Of a stretch of 64,000 bases of DNA, positions 42,663 to 50,951 are shown piece by piece (the stretch's first letter is position 1; the number at the start of each line of letters is the position of its first letter). A program made the position numbers and the translations under genes. Under the pieces are notes generated by a model. That model had not been told where the DNA came from. It was given only the letters and a program-made list of their open reading frames with translations, and searched no databases. The stretch covers positions 248,001-312,000 of the forward strand of contig NZ_SHLX01000002.1 in assembly GCF_004764705.1 (NCBI RefSeq), written 5' to 3'. Origin of the DNA: Paenibacillus cymbidii (lineage in GTDB: Bacteria; Bacillota; Bacilli; Paenibacillales; NBRC-103111).

Positions 42663-44391
42663 GCAAGTTGTCCCCCTCCCGCACCTGCGACCGGTAAATC
42701 TCCCGATAAATTTCGCTGTCCCGCAGCAGCGATTGATGCGTGCCTTCGGCCGCAATCGCGCCGTCCTCCAGCACGAGGATGCGGTCGGCGTCCGCCACCG
42801 AAGAGATGCGCTGCGCGATCAGAATGTTCGTGCTCCCGCGCATGATCGTGCGCAGCGAAGCGCGGATGCGCGCTTCGGTCGCCGGATCGACGGCGCTCGT
42901 GCTGTCGTCGAGAATGAGAATGCGCGGCTTCAGCAGCAGCGCCCTGGCGATGGCGACCCGCTGCTTCTGCCCGCCGGACAAGTTGACGCCGCGCTGGCCG
43001 AGCTGCGAATCGTAGCCTTCCGGCATCCGGGCGATAAACTCGTGGGCTTCTGCGGCGCGAGCCGCTTCCTCGACTTCCGCGTCGGTCGCATCGGGCTTGC
43101 CGAAGCGGATATTGTCGCGGATCGTGCCGCTGAACAGCGTCGTCGCCTGCAGCACCATGCCGATTTGCGCGCGCAGATGATCGAGGCGAATGTCCCGCAC
43201 ATCGGTGCCGTCAATCAGCACCGCTCCTTCTTCCGCGTCATACAGCCGCGGGATGAGCTGGACGAGCGACGTTTTGCCGGAGCCGGTCGCGCCGAGCACG
43301 GCCAGCGTTTCGCCGGGACGCACCGCGAACGACACGCCGCGCAGCGCCTCCGCACCTTCCGCGCCGGCATAAGCGAACGACACGTCGCGAAATTCCACCG
43401 CTCCTTCGCGGATGACGCCGTCCCGCGCAGCGGGGCTGTCCTGGATGTCCGGCTCGGCGGCGAACACTTCGTTGACCCGGTCGGCCGACGCCTTGGCCCG
43501 GGAAACGAAGCTCAGCATCATGCCGAGCATCAGCATCGCCGACAGCAGCTGCGTCACATAGTTCAAATACGCGATGAGATCGCCGACCGGGAGGTCGCCG
43601 TCCCGCGTCAGCTGCCCGCCGAACCAAAGCACGGCGACAACGCTCGCGTTCATGATCAAGCCCAGCACCGGCTGGTTCAACGCGAGAATGCGTCCCGCTT
43701 TTGTCGCAACCTTCGTATAGTCGCCGTTGGCCGCTTCGAACCGTTTCCGCTCGAACGGCGCGCGCACGAACGCTTTGACGACGCGGATGCCGGAGAGGTT
43801 TTCCTGCAGCACGTTGTTCACGCGGTCGAGTCCCGCCTGCACGCTGCGGAACAGCGGGAACGAGCGGCGGATCAGCAGCGTCAGGAACAGCGCCAGCAGC
43901 GGGATCGCCACGGCGAGAATCGGGCTGAGCCGAAGGCTGATCAGGATCGTCATCGTCAGGCTGCCGATCACGAGCAGCGGGAAACGCACGAACGTGCGCA
44001 GCGTCATCTGCACGAACGTCTGCAGCTGCGTCACGTCGTTCGTCAGCCGCGTGATGAGCGAACCTTGCTGCAGTTGGTCCAGGTTGCGGAACGACAGCGA
44101 CTGCACCTTCTCGTACAGGCGGTTGCGCACATCCTGGGCGAACCGCTGCGAGGCGATGCTGGAGAACAGCGTGCAGCCGGCGCCGCCGATCAGCCCGACG
44201 AGCGCCACGCCGATCATCAGCAGCCCGGTATTGCGAATATGGGCAAAATCATGCTTGGCGATGCCGTCGTCGACGATGCTGGCAATCAGCGCCGGCTGCA
44301 GCAGGTCCATGCACACCTCGAGCACCATCAACAGCGGCGCCAGCACGGATGACAGCCAGTACGGCTTGAGGAATCGCGTCAGCTTGCGCAT
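42652..44391 (-). CDS. Heterodimeric multidrug ABC exporter, degenerate-site subunit (BmrC-like)
   Basis: A 579-residue half transporter with six helices and an ABC domain: Walker A GATGSGKTS, Q-loop VLQATTLFSG, signature NLSGGQKQ, but Walker B reads ILILDDSTSAVD with Asp in place of the catalytic Glu, and the H-loop is LIAQRISSV with Gln in place of His. These two substitutions mark the degenerate site of heterodimeric exporters such as BmrC. The signature itself is intact, as expected, since it completes the partner's site. ATG 44391 follows GGAGGGACC. Operon order is the GRH-rich gene, this subunit, then the catalytic subunit. The promoter at 45012-45041 carries a GTATAC operator. Confidence 0.87.
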   Translation of the reverse strand: MRKLTRFLKPYWLSSVLAPLLMVLEVCMDLLQPALIASIVDDGIAKHDFAHIRNTGLLMIGVALVGLIGGAGCTLFSSIASQRFAQDVRNRLYEKVQSLSFRNLDQLQQGSLITRLTNDVTQLQTFVQMTLRTFVRFPLLVIGSLTMTILISLRLSPILAVAIPLLALFLTLLIRRSFPLFRSVQAGLDRVNNVLQENLSGIRVVKAFVRAPFERKRFEAANGDYTKVATKAGRILALNQPVLGLIMNASVVAVLWFGGQLTRDGDLPVGDLIAYLNYVTQLLSAMLMLGMMLSFVSRAKASADRVNEVFAAEPDIQDSPAARDGVIREGAVEFRDVSFAYAGAEGAEALRGVSFAVRPGETLAVLGATGSGKTSLVQLIPRLYDAEEGAVLIDGTDVRDIRLDHLRAQIGMVLQATTLFSGTIRDNIRFGKPDATDAEVEEAARAAEAHEFIARMPEGYDSQLGQRGVNLSGGQKQRVAIARALLLKPRILILDDSTSAVDPATEARIRASLRTIMRGSTNILIAQRISSVADADRILVLEDGAIAAEGTHQSLLRDSEIYREIYRSQVREGDNLHVG

Positions 44392-44460
44392 CGCGGGGTC
44401 CCTCCTTGCGCGCGGACACAATCGGCCGCGTCGACACAATCGGCCAAATCGATACTTCCG

Positions 44461-44979
44461 TTACGCTTCGTCATCGGGCGATTCTCCGTTAGCCGCTGCA
44501 TCGTCGTCAGGCACACCATCCGCTGCTGCTCCAGGGAGCTTCTCTTGTTGTTCGCCGGATTCCGGCGGCCGATTGGCCTCGTACAGCTCGAATGCGTGAA
44601 TGAACTCTTCGATGATTTGGTCCGTCGCTTTCAGTTCCCCGCCGATCACGTCGCGAATGCCGCTTAGCTCCGGCCGGGCGAGCTGGCGCTCCAGCGTGCT
44701 GCGCCGCAGCTGCAGCCGATCCAGAAACGCCAGCGCCCTCCCCCGACGAAACGTCTGCGCGTTGCGGCCATCCTCCCGCTCGCCGTGCCTTCCGTGCCGG
44801 CCGCCGCCATGCCCGCCGTGGCCGCCGCGTTCGCCGCGCCCTTCCCGGCCGGGCCCGCCGTGCCCGTCATGTTCGGGCCCGCTAGGCCCATCATGCTCGG
44901 GCCCGCCGCGCCCTTCTCGGCCCGGTCCCCCGCGGCGTCCGTGCCGGCCGTCGGGGCGAAACTCATTTTCCGCCATCAT
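44461..44979 (-). CDS. Gly/Arg/His-rich protein leading the ABC exporter operon
   Basis: A 172-residue protein with two parts. Residues 8-75 are a low-complexity run of PGREGRGGPEHDG-like and GGHGGGRHGRHG repeats, strongly charged and histidine-rich. The following ~65 residues are a predicted helical bundle (RALAFLDRLQLRRSTLERQLAR, GGELKATDQIIEEFIHAFELY), and an acidic tail (DDDAAANGESPDDEA) closes the protein. The helical part is the type seen in small proteins encoded just before BmrCD-like exporters in Paenibacillaceae. I do not recognise a DNA-binding motif, so it may be a sensor, a metal-binding adaptor or the operon's own regulator. ATG 44979 has GGGAG eight bases upstream. Function unknown. 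Confidence 0.6.
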   Translation of the reverse strand: MMAENEFRPDGRHGRRGGPGREGRGGPEHDGPSGPEHDGHGGPGREGRGERGGHGGHGGGRHGRHGEREDGRNAQTFRRGRALAFLDRLQLRRSTLERQLARPELSGIRDVIGGELKATDQIIEEFIHAFELYEANRPPESGEQQEKLPGAAADGVPDDDAAANGESPDDEA

Positions 44980-45011
44980 TGGTGTCACTCCCATGCGTTG
45001 TCGATGATACA

Positions 45012-45041
45012 ATTGTATACGTTTGTATACATCGAAGTCAA
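45012..45041 (-). promoter_or_regulatory. Promoter with double GTATAC operator for the ABC exporter operon
   Basis: On the minus strand TTGACT (45041-45036), 18 bp, TACAAT (45017-45012). Inside the spacer GTATAC-GTTT-GTATAC (45015-45030, plus-strand reading) is a dyad of two self-palindromic hexamers, the position at which a repressor would block polymerase. Confidence 0.62.
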
Positions 45042-45103
45042 ACCATTTCACTGCGAGACCAGACAGGGCAGGGATAGCCGCCTTGGAAAAGCGGCGTTTG
45101 GCA

Positions 45104-45294
45104 AATAGGCCATGTTTTACTGGCTATTGCCTCAAAAATCGAGGACAACAAAAAAATAGCCAGCGAAATCGCTGGCTATTGCGGAGAAACGTCCCATTTT
45201 GAGGTAGTTTGGCCAGAATAGCCAGTGTTTTCGCTGGCTATTTTCGGCGAAGCGCGCGAAATGAGGCAAATAAGCCATTTTTCATGGGCTATTT
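45104..45294. repeat. Four-hairpin intergenic element, copy 4
   Basis: Hairpins AATAGGCCA/TGGCTATT (45104-45128), AATAGCCAGC/GCTGGCTATT (45155-45180), AATAGCCAGT/GCTGGCTATT (45217-45242), AAATAAGCCAT/ATGGGCTATTT (45268-45294). Centres 45116, 45167.5, 45229.5 and 45281 are spaced 51.5, 62 and 51.5 bp. It ends 6 bp beyond the stop codon of the beta-helix gene. Both inner stems carry GC instead of GT or AC at the tip in a compensating way. Confidence 0.85.
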
Positions 45295-45300
45295 GGCAAC

Positions 45301-47382
45301 TTACTTCCGGCGAACGCCCGCCCGCGACGGGTCGAACGGCACGAACCCGAGTCCGGCGGCCGGAGAATCGCCCGGCATGGCGAAATTGCCGCCGGCGCTG
45401 TCGGCAAACTGCGGATCTGCCGCAAGCGAATGCAGATCGAATCCGCGTCCGCGCCATTCATCCGGCCCGATCTCGCGAAGATAACGCCACGTCGCCGTGT
45501 CGTCGTAGCGGGCGTTGGCCGCGTAAACCGGCTCGCCACGCGCCGTGTCCCAGATCAGATTCAAGTCGCTGATCAAATGGATGCCGGCAAAATCGGACTT
45601 GCAGACAAAGGCCGGCGTGTTGTCCGCGAGCACGATATTCCGCTCGAACACAATCGAGATGTGCTCCTCCTGACGGGTGAAGCTGATTACGCCTTCCTTG
45701 CCGAAAGCGAAAATGTTGTTGCTGATCCGGTTCTCGCGGCCGTAATGCTGGTGGAAGCACTGGCTGCTCAGCCGGTAGACGAGGTTGTCCTCCACCGTGA
45801 TGTGAGAGCTGCCTTCGTCGAGATAGATGCCCCAGCCGCCGTAGTTTTTTTTGACGATGTCGTGAATGACGTTGCCCCGAATGACCGTGCCCGGTTGGAC
45901 GCCCAGCATATAAATGCCGCCCATGTCGTTCAACATCCCGTGGCCGAGATCGTGAATGTGGTTGTATTCGATCCGGTTGTCGCGCGATACGTTGTCCGCG
46001 TAGCCCCACACCCACCCGCAGGAAATGCCGGTGTAATACAAATCGTGAATATGGTTGTGCGCGATCACATTGCCGTACGCATGCCGCGACACGACGCCGA
46101 TCCCGCTATGGAATACAAGCCCGCCCCGGTGGATATGGTTGTCCGTAATATGGTTGAGTCCGGTTCTGCCGGCCAATGACTTTGCCGCATCGGAGCCGCT
46201 CAGCTTCACGCCGCCCGCGCCCATGTCGTACATCGTGTTGCCGACCACATGATTGCCCGTGCAGCCGGGTCCAAGATTGACCGCGTAAAAGCCGACATGG
46301 CGAATATCGCAATCCTCCAGCACGCAATGCCGGGCCCCCGTCCAGTCGATGACCCCGGGGAGATGATAAGCGGCTTGCGGCGCGCAAGCCAGGTCGCGCT
46401 GCTCCATGCCCGGGTGGCCGCTGGCCCGCTCCGGATCGCCGCCGCGAGGAAGACTCCAGTCGGTGTGGCGGAACGACAGCCCGCGAAAGTGGAGGTGATC
46501 GATATAAACGCCGCGCTCGGGATCGCCGAACAAGCGCAGCAACTGCTCCGTCCGCGGAGCGCTGATTTGCGTTCCGTCGATCGTTTCGCCGTCCATCGGC
46601 ATATAGTAAAGCTTGCCGCTGAGGCGGTCCAAATACCATTCGCCCGGCTCGGTCAAATGCTCAAAAACATTGTCGACGTAATATTGCGCGTAATTCAGCG
46701 CCACGTCGTCCTTCAGGCCAAACGTCGAACGCCGGCTCGACTTCACGAGGCGACGCTCCTCGTCGAGCGAAACGATCGGCATCCGCTCCTCGACCCAATA
46801 ATGCAGCACGACGATATCGACGTCGTCCAGATTGGACCAGCGCCCCAAATCGCCCGCCGCGTAATGAAACGTGTCCGAACCGTCGAAAAAACCGTTCAGC
46901 AGGCCCGGCACCAGCTCGAACCCCGGCACGCTTTCGATCCGCAGCAGCCCCTGTTTCGGATAACGCGGCCGCATGCGCCGTTCGCCGTTGACGAACAAGG
47001 AGCGGAAATACCAGCGGCCCGCCGCAACCTCCGGCAGCTCGGCCACCCAAACCGTGCGGCCGTGCAGCTGCTCTTCCGTCCAGCCCGCGATCGCCTGGCC
47101 GCCGTCGAGAATCGGCTCTTCCCCGGGATATGCCTCGTAAACGACGGTTGCGCTGTCCTCCGCTTCAAAATCGAGCGGTTCCTTCATCGCGTACACGCCG
47201 CCGCGAAGCTGCACGCGAATCAAGCCGCGCACGAGCCCCCGGCGTTTCAGCTGGCGAACGGCGTCGCGCGCCCGCTTCAGTGTGGCGAACGGCCCGTCCG
47301 TTCCTTCCCCGCTGCGATCAGGCAATAGGCCCGTCCAGGAATCGTTCCCGCTTGGAGACACGTAGTATACGGTTTCTTCCAT
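45301..47382 (-). CDS. Right-handed parallel beta-helix protein, possible GH141-type glycosidase
   Basis: A 693-residue protein. It starts with EETVYYVSPSGNDSWTGLLP, the DUF1565-like opening of carbohydrate-active beta-helix proteins, and continues with FATLKRARDAVRQLKRRG, quoted in part. A lectin-like inserted region follows (AELPEVAAGRWYFRSLFVNG). The second half (about 330-620) is a run of PbH1 coils: NHITDNHIHRGGLVFHSGIG, NVIAHNHIHDLYYTGISCGW, NRIEYNHIHDLGHGMLNDMG, VIRGNVIHDIVKKNYGGWG. This layout fits GH141 (alpha-L-fucosidase/xylanase members) but family and substrate are uncertain. No signal peptide, so intracellular. ATG 47382 follows GGAGAGAG. Four-hairpin copy 4 lies directly beyond its stop. 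Together with the GHL6/rhamnose genes it suggests a complex-glycan diet. Confidence 0.72.
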   Translation of the reverse strand: MEETVYYVSPSGNDSWTGLLPDRSGEGTDGPFATLKRARDAVRQLKRRGLVRGLIRVQLRGGVYAMKEPLDFEAEDSATVVYEAYPGEEPILDGGQAIAGWTEEQLHGRTVWVAELPEVAAGRWYFRSLFVNGERRMRPRYPKQGLLRIESVPGFELVPGLLNGFFDGSDTFHYAAGDLGRWSNLDDVDIVVLHYWVEERMPIVSLDEERRLVKSSRRSTFGLKDDVALNYAQYYVDNVFEHLTEPGEWYLDRLSGKLYYMPMDGETIDGTQISAPRTEQLLRLFGDPERGVYIDHLHFRGLSFRHTDWSLPRGGDPERASGHPGMEQRDLACAPQAAYHLPGVIDWTGARHCVLEDCDIRHVGFYAVNLGPGCTGNHVVGNTMYDMGAGGVKLSGSDAAKSLAGRTGLNHITDNHIHRGGLVFHSGIGVVSRHAYGNVIAHNHIHDLYYTGISCGWVWGYADNVSRDNRIEYNHIHDLGHGMLNDMGGIYMLGVQPGTVIRGNVIHDIVKKNYGGWGIYLDEGSSHITVEDNLVYRLSSQCFHQHYGRENRISNNIFAFGKEGVISFTRQEEHISIVFERNIVLADNTPAFVCKSDFAGIHLISDLNLIWDTARGEPVYAANARYDDTATWRYLREIGPDEWRGRGFDLHSLAADPQFADSAGGNFAMPGDSPAAGLGFVPFDPSRAGVRRK

Positions 47383-47409
47383 GTTCTCTCTCCTCATGGC
47401 AGCAGCCGG

Positions 47410-48492
47410 TCAGGCTCGCCAAGTATCGACTTCCCCCTGATTATAGCGAAAATCGCCGCGGGAATGTTGGAGAAAACCGGAACAATGTTGCACGTTTCGC
47501 GCTTCCGGCGGCGCCAAATTCCAGTTCAGCAGCATCGCGCCGCAGGTGAACCCGCCCCCGAAGCCGCACAGCAGCACGCGGTCGCCCGGCCGGATCCGGC
47601 CGTCCCTGACTCCCATATCGAGAGAGAGCGGAATTGTCGCCGCCGAAGTATTCCCGTAGTATTCCAGGCTGTGAATCGTCCTGTCCATGCCGATGCCGGT
47701 TTTGTCGCACAGCGACTCGATCATGCGCAGATTGGAGCTGTGGGGGACGAACCAGTCGATGCGGTCCTGTGTCCAGCCGAGCTGCTGAAGCAGCGCCTGC
47801 ACGACCGACGGCACCTGGTTCACGACGAAGCGGTACACCTCCCGGCCGTTCTGCCGGAACAGGCCTTCGCCCGTCAGCGGCTGGCCTTCCATGGTACTGC
47901 TGAGTCCGGAGCGGTACAGATGGGGAGCGCCGCGTCCGTCGGTGCCGAAACGATGGGCCAGCAGCGCGTTTTCTCCCGCCGCCGCTTCCAGCAGTACCGC
48001 GCCTGCGCCGTCGCCGAACAGGATGCACGAGCCGCGGTCGTCGTAATCGACGATTTTCGATGCGGTATCCGCGCCGAGCACGAGTATTTTGCGGTGCATG
48101 CCGGCCGCGATCAGCCCGTGCGCCACATGAAGCGCATAAACGAAGCCGGTGCAGGCTGCGTTGATGTCCATCGCCCCCGCGGCCGCGATCGCAAATCGCC
48201 TTTGAATCAGGCACGCTACGGAAGGAGTCTGGTAATCGGGCGTATACGTAGCCACGAGAATCAGGTCCGTGTCGCTTACGGACACGGCATAACGGCTCAT
48301 CATATTTTCGATTGCCGCGTAACAGAGGTCGCTGGTAAACTCGCGCTCCCCGGCGATTCTTCGCTCGCGGATGCCGGTGCGTTGCACGATCCAGGCATCG
48401 CTGGTGTCGAGCCGCCGCTCCAGATCGGCATTGCTGAGCACGGCCGACGGCACATGGCTGCCGACCGCGACAATGCGAACGCCCGTCGTCAT
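47410..48492 (-). CDS. Ketoacyl-ACP synthase III-like enzyme
   Basis: A 360-residue thiolase-fold enzyme with a complete KAS III triad: MDINAACTGFVYAL (Cys114), WFVPHSSNLRMIES (His251), YYGNTSAATIP (Asn281), plus GDGAGAVLLEA and LCGFGGGFTCGAMLL. It starts GVRIVAVGSHVPSAVLSNAD, as FabH does. The C-terminal ~35 residues after the core are extra. Housekeeping FabH primes fatty-acid synthesis from acetyl-CoA; this copy overlaps a thioester reductase (ATGA overlap 48489-48492) and is far from fab genes. A specialised condensation whose product is released by the reductase is therefore likely. The operon promoter carries SARP-type direct repeats (49704-49738). The start ATG 48492 lies within the reductase's last codons. 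Confidence 0.83.
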   Translation of the reverse strand: MTTGVRIVAVGSHVPSAVLSNADLERRLDTSDAWIVQRTGIRERRIAGEREFTSDLCYAAIENMMSRYAVSVSDTDLILVATYTPDYQTPSVACLIQRRFAIAAAGAMDINAACTGFVYALHVAHGLIAAGMHRKILVLGADTASKIVDYDDRGSCILFGDGAGAVLLEAAAGENALLAHRFGTDGRGAPHLYRSGLSSTMEGQPLTGEGLFRQNGREVYRFVVNQVPSVVQALLQQLGWTQDRIDWFVPHSSNLRMIESLCDKTGIGMDRTIHSLEYYGNTSAATIPLSLDMGVRDGRIRPGDRVLLCGFGGGFTCGAMLLNWNLAPPEARNVQHCSGFLQHSRGDFRYNQGEVDTWRA

Positions 48493-49655
48493 GAGCCCAC
48501 CCGCTCCCCGCCTGCCGGCGCCAGCCGCGTTTCGTCAAAGCCGTGGCCAATGGCGAAAGCGAGCAACGACGGCAGCGCGGCCGACATATCGGGCTCGGGA
48601 ATATCCGGCAGCAAACCCCGCAGGCTCGCCGGATCGAAGCGGTTGTCGGGATGGATGACATACGGCGTGAAGGCGTTGCCGGCGGAACGGTAATACATTT
48701 TTTCCAGCGGCTGCGGATTGTCCGGTTGTTCGCCGACCCAGCGGCAGCCGGCAAACCCGAGTTGGCCGACGATTTCGTTCAAATATTCAAGATGGGGCAC
48801 CGAGCGGGAATGCACGATATTCAGCTCGCGCATGTCCGTGCGGCTCATGCGAATGCACGCTTTGGCCACATAATCGACAGGCACGATGTTCAGCGCGCCG
48901 TCCTGCCGGACGGCGATGCGGATCGGCGCCTCCGCCCGGCGCCGCACGAGCGCCCAGATGAATTTGCCCCAGCCGTAGATGACGTCGAATTTCGATGTAT
49001 AGTAGAGCGGCGCATCGAGCAGACGGCCGACGACGACGCTGGGCCGGGCGATCTGCATCGGCAGCCCGGTTTCTTCCGCGTAAGCGAGCAGCCACTTTTC
49101 AATCCGGTGTTTGGCCGCTTCGTACGGGTTGCGATAAGCCGTCGCTTCCGGCAAGTCGGCGTAGCGATCGGTAAGCGTACCTTCGCGAATGCCGCAGGAG
49201 AACGCCGTGCTGACGAACAGCAGCCGGCTGTTGAAGCCTTGCAGCGACTTGACCATATTCTGGGTGCCGCGCAAATTGTGCGTCTCAATCTCCGACCGCG
49301 CCGATTCGTGATTGTACAAATTGACGCTGCCTCCGCTGTGATACACCTGCAGCGGCGGCTGAACCGGGATATGCCGCAGCAGCGTTTCGCGCAGATCGGG
49401 GTCGGTCAGATCGCCTTCGATCGTCACGATCGGCGCAAGCAGCTCCTCCAGAGAATACGCGCGCAAATAATCGGGCGACCAGCGGCCGCCCAGCATGGCG
49501 GTCAGCAGCTCGTCCGCGCTGCGGCCCGGTTTGCTCCGAATCAGCAAATAGATGGCGCCCCGGAGCTTGCCGCTCATATAATCCGGCAGAAGCTCGAACA
49601 GCAGATGCTGTCCGATCAACCCGGTCGCGCCGGTAATCAGAATGTTCTGTTCCAT
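48489..49655 (-). CDS. NAD(P)-dependent thioester (acyl) reductase-like SDR
   Basis: A 388-residue extended SDR of the NAD_binding_4 type, the family of carboxylic-acid-reductase R domains and fatty acyl reductases. Marks: NILITGATGLIGQHLLFELL (TGxxGxxG), IYLLIRSKPG, DLTDPDL, VYHSGGSVNLYNH, LLFVSTAFSCGIREG (active-site Ser/Thr), NPYEAAKHRIEKWL (YxxxK: Tyr and Lys) and MQIARPSVVVGRLLDA. It would release an acyl thioester as an aldehyde or alcohol using NADPH. No carrier or adenylation domain is attached. ATG 49655 sits 7 bases behind AGAGGGG. It leads the operon, followed by the KAS III gene with a 4-base overlap. Confidence 0.8.
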   Translation of the reverse strand: MEQNILITGATGLIGQHLLFELLPDYMSGKLRGAIYLLIRSKPGRSADELLTAMLGGRWSPDYLRAYSLEELLAPIVTIEGDLTDPDLRETLLRHIPVQPPLQVYHSGGSVNLYNHESARSEIETHNLRGTQNMVKSLQGFNSRLLFVSTAFSCGIREGTLTDRYADLPEATAYRNPYEAAKHRIEKWLLAYAEETGLPMQIARPSVVVGRLLDAPLYYTSKFDVIYGWGKFIWALVRRRAEAPIRIAVRQDGALNIVPVDYVAKACIRMSRTDMRELNIVHSRSVPHLEYLNEIVGQLGFAGCRWVGEQPDNPQPLEKMYYRSAGNAFTPYVIHPDNRFDPASLRGLLPDIPEPDMSAALPSLLAFAIGHGFDETRLAPAGGERVGS

Positions 49656-49703
49656 TGGCAATCCCCTCTCGAACCGCTACGGCATTTGTCGAACCATAGC
49701 GAC

Positions 49704-49738
49704 AGTATAGAAAGGTCACCCAAACAAAATCCAAACAA
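49704..49738 (-). promoter_or_regulatory. Promoter with SARP-like tandem direct repeats
   Basis: On the minus strand TTGTTTGG occurs at 49738-49731 and 49727-49720, exactly 11 bp apart. Ten bases further is the -10 TATACT (49709-49704), with no good -35. SARP/BTAD activators bind heptamer repeats at 11-bp pitch about 8 bp upstream of the -10 in place of a -35. The divergent neighbour encodes such an activator. Confidence 0.6.
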
Positions 49739-49816
49739 TGAACGCGCGGGGAACGTGCAGCCACCCTTCCCCCCGTCTGCTATAATGAAAGAAAACGGAA
49801 GGACGGCAAGCATCCG

Positions 49817-50935
49817 ATGATATCTGTCGTGGTCATAGACGATGAGCGGCGCGCCGCGAACATGCTGCATCGGCTTCTGGAGGAGATCGGCGGCGTGCGC
49901 GTGGACGGCGTATTCACCAATCCGCTCGAGGCGCTGGAGCGGCTGGAGAGCGGACAGTTCCGGCCGGACGCGGTGTTTCTCGACATCGACATGCCGGGTA
50001 TGCGCGGCACGGAAGCGGCGCAGCGCATCCAGAATGTCGACGAAACGATCCATATTCTGTTCGTTACCGCCTATCGCGACTATGCGATCGAGGCATTCGA
50101 TCTTCACTCCCTGGATTATGTGCTGAAGCCGGTCAGCAAGGAACGGCTGGAGAAATCGGTGGCGCGCATCGACGCGAATTTGCGGCGGAGAGCGACGCGT
50201 CCTCGCGCCGTTCCGGCTCCGCTTGCGGTCCGCTGCTTCGGCAAATTCCAACTGATCGGCCCGGATGGCGAACCGCTCAAATGGCGAACCGCACGAACGA
50301 AGGAATTGTGCGCCTTTCTGGCGCATTACGCCGGCCAGGCCGTCGAGCGGGACGTCATTCTGGAGACGATATGGCCAGACACACCGCTTGAGAAGGCGCT
50401 GGCGCAGCTCTACACGATCGTTTCCTATCTGCGCAAAATGTTCGCCGACGAAGGGGCAAGGCAAGTCATTACGAAGGGCGATTCGGGGTACAAAATGGAT
50501 TTGTCCGGCCTCGGCAGCGACGTGCGGGAGTTTGAAGCGCTCATTTCCGCAGGCGGCGAGGAAAACCAACGAAAGGCTGCCGCATTGTACGAGGACCACT
50601 ACATGCAGGAGGAGCAGTATCCGTGGGCGGTCGGACGGCAGGAGCAGCTGAAGCGCGAGGCGATGGCCGTTTTCGGCCGATTGTCTGCCGGCTGCCGGGC
50701 TCGCGGCGAACGGAAGGAGGCTGCCGTCCATGCGGAGCGGATGCTCCAGTTGGCCCCTTACTCCGATGAGGCGTGCAGACGGCTGATGGAGCTGTATGCC
50801 GAAGCCGGCAGGCGCTCCGATGCGCTGATCGTCTTCCGCCGCTTCGAAGCGGCCCTGCGCGGCGAGCTGCGCGTGGAGCCCGAAGATGCGACGCTGCAGC
50901 TGAGCCGCGCTATATCCGGCGCCGCCGCGCCTTGA
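49817..50935 (+). CDS. Response regulator with SARP-type winged helix and BTAD domain
   Basis: A 372-residue protein. Receiver domain (1-125): SVVVIDDERRAANMLHRLL, phospho-Asp in DAVFLDIDMPGMRG, LFVTAYRDYAIEAFDLHSLD and the Lys in YVLKPVSKERL. A winged helix (about 135-225) has VRCFGKFQLIGPDGEPLKWR, quoted in part, WRTARTKELCAFLAHYAG and TIVSYLRKMFADEG. A bacterial transcriptional-activation (BTAD) repeat region follows to the end (AMAVFGRLSAGCRARGERKE, ALIVFRRFEAALRGELRVEP). This is the SARP activator design with a receiver attached. A TATAAT at 49781-49786 without a good -35 precedes it. It probably regulates the divergent KAS III/reductase operon and is the partner of the convergent hybrid kinase. 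Confidence 0.85.
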   Translation: MISVVVIDDERRAANMLHRLLEEIGGVRVDGVFTNPLEALERLESGQFRPDAVFLDIDMPGMRGTEAAQRIQNVDETIHILFVTAYRDYAIEAFDLHSLDYVLKPVSKERLEKSVARIDANLRRRATRPRAVPAPLAVRCFGKFQLIGPDGEPLKWRTARTKELCAFLAHYAGQAVERDVILETIWPDTPLEKALAQLYTIVSYLRKMFADEGARQVITKGDSGYKMDLSGLGSDVREFEALISAGGEENQRKAAALYEDHYMQEEQYPWAVGRQEQLKREAMAVFGRLSAGCRARGERKEAAVHAERMLQLAPYSDEACRRLMELYAEAGRRSDALIVFRRFEAALRGELRVEPEDATLQLSRAISGAAAP

Positions 50936-50951
50936 TTTGCCGTCCCCGCCG

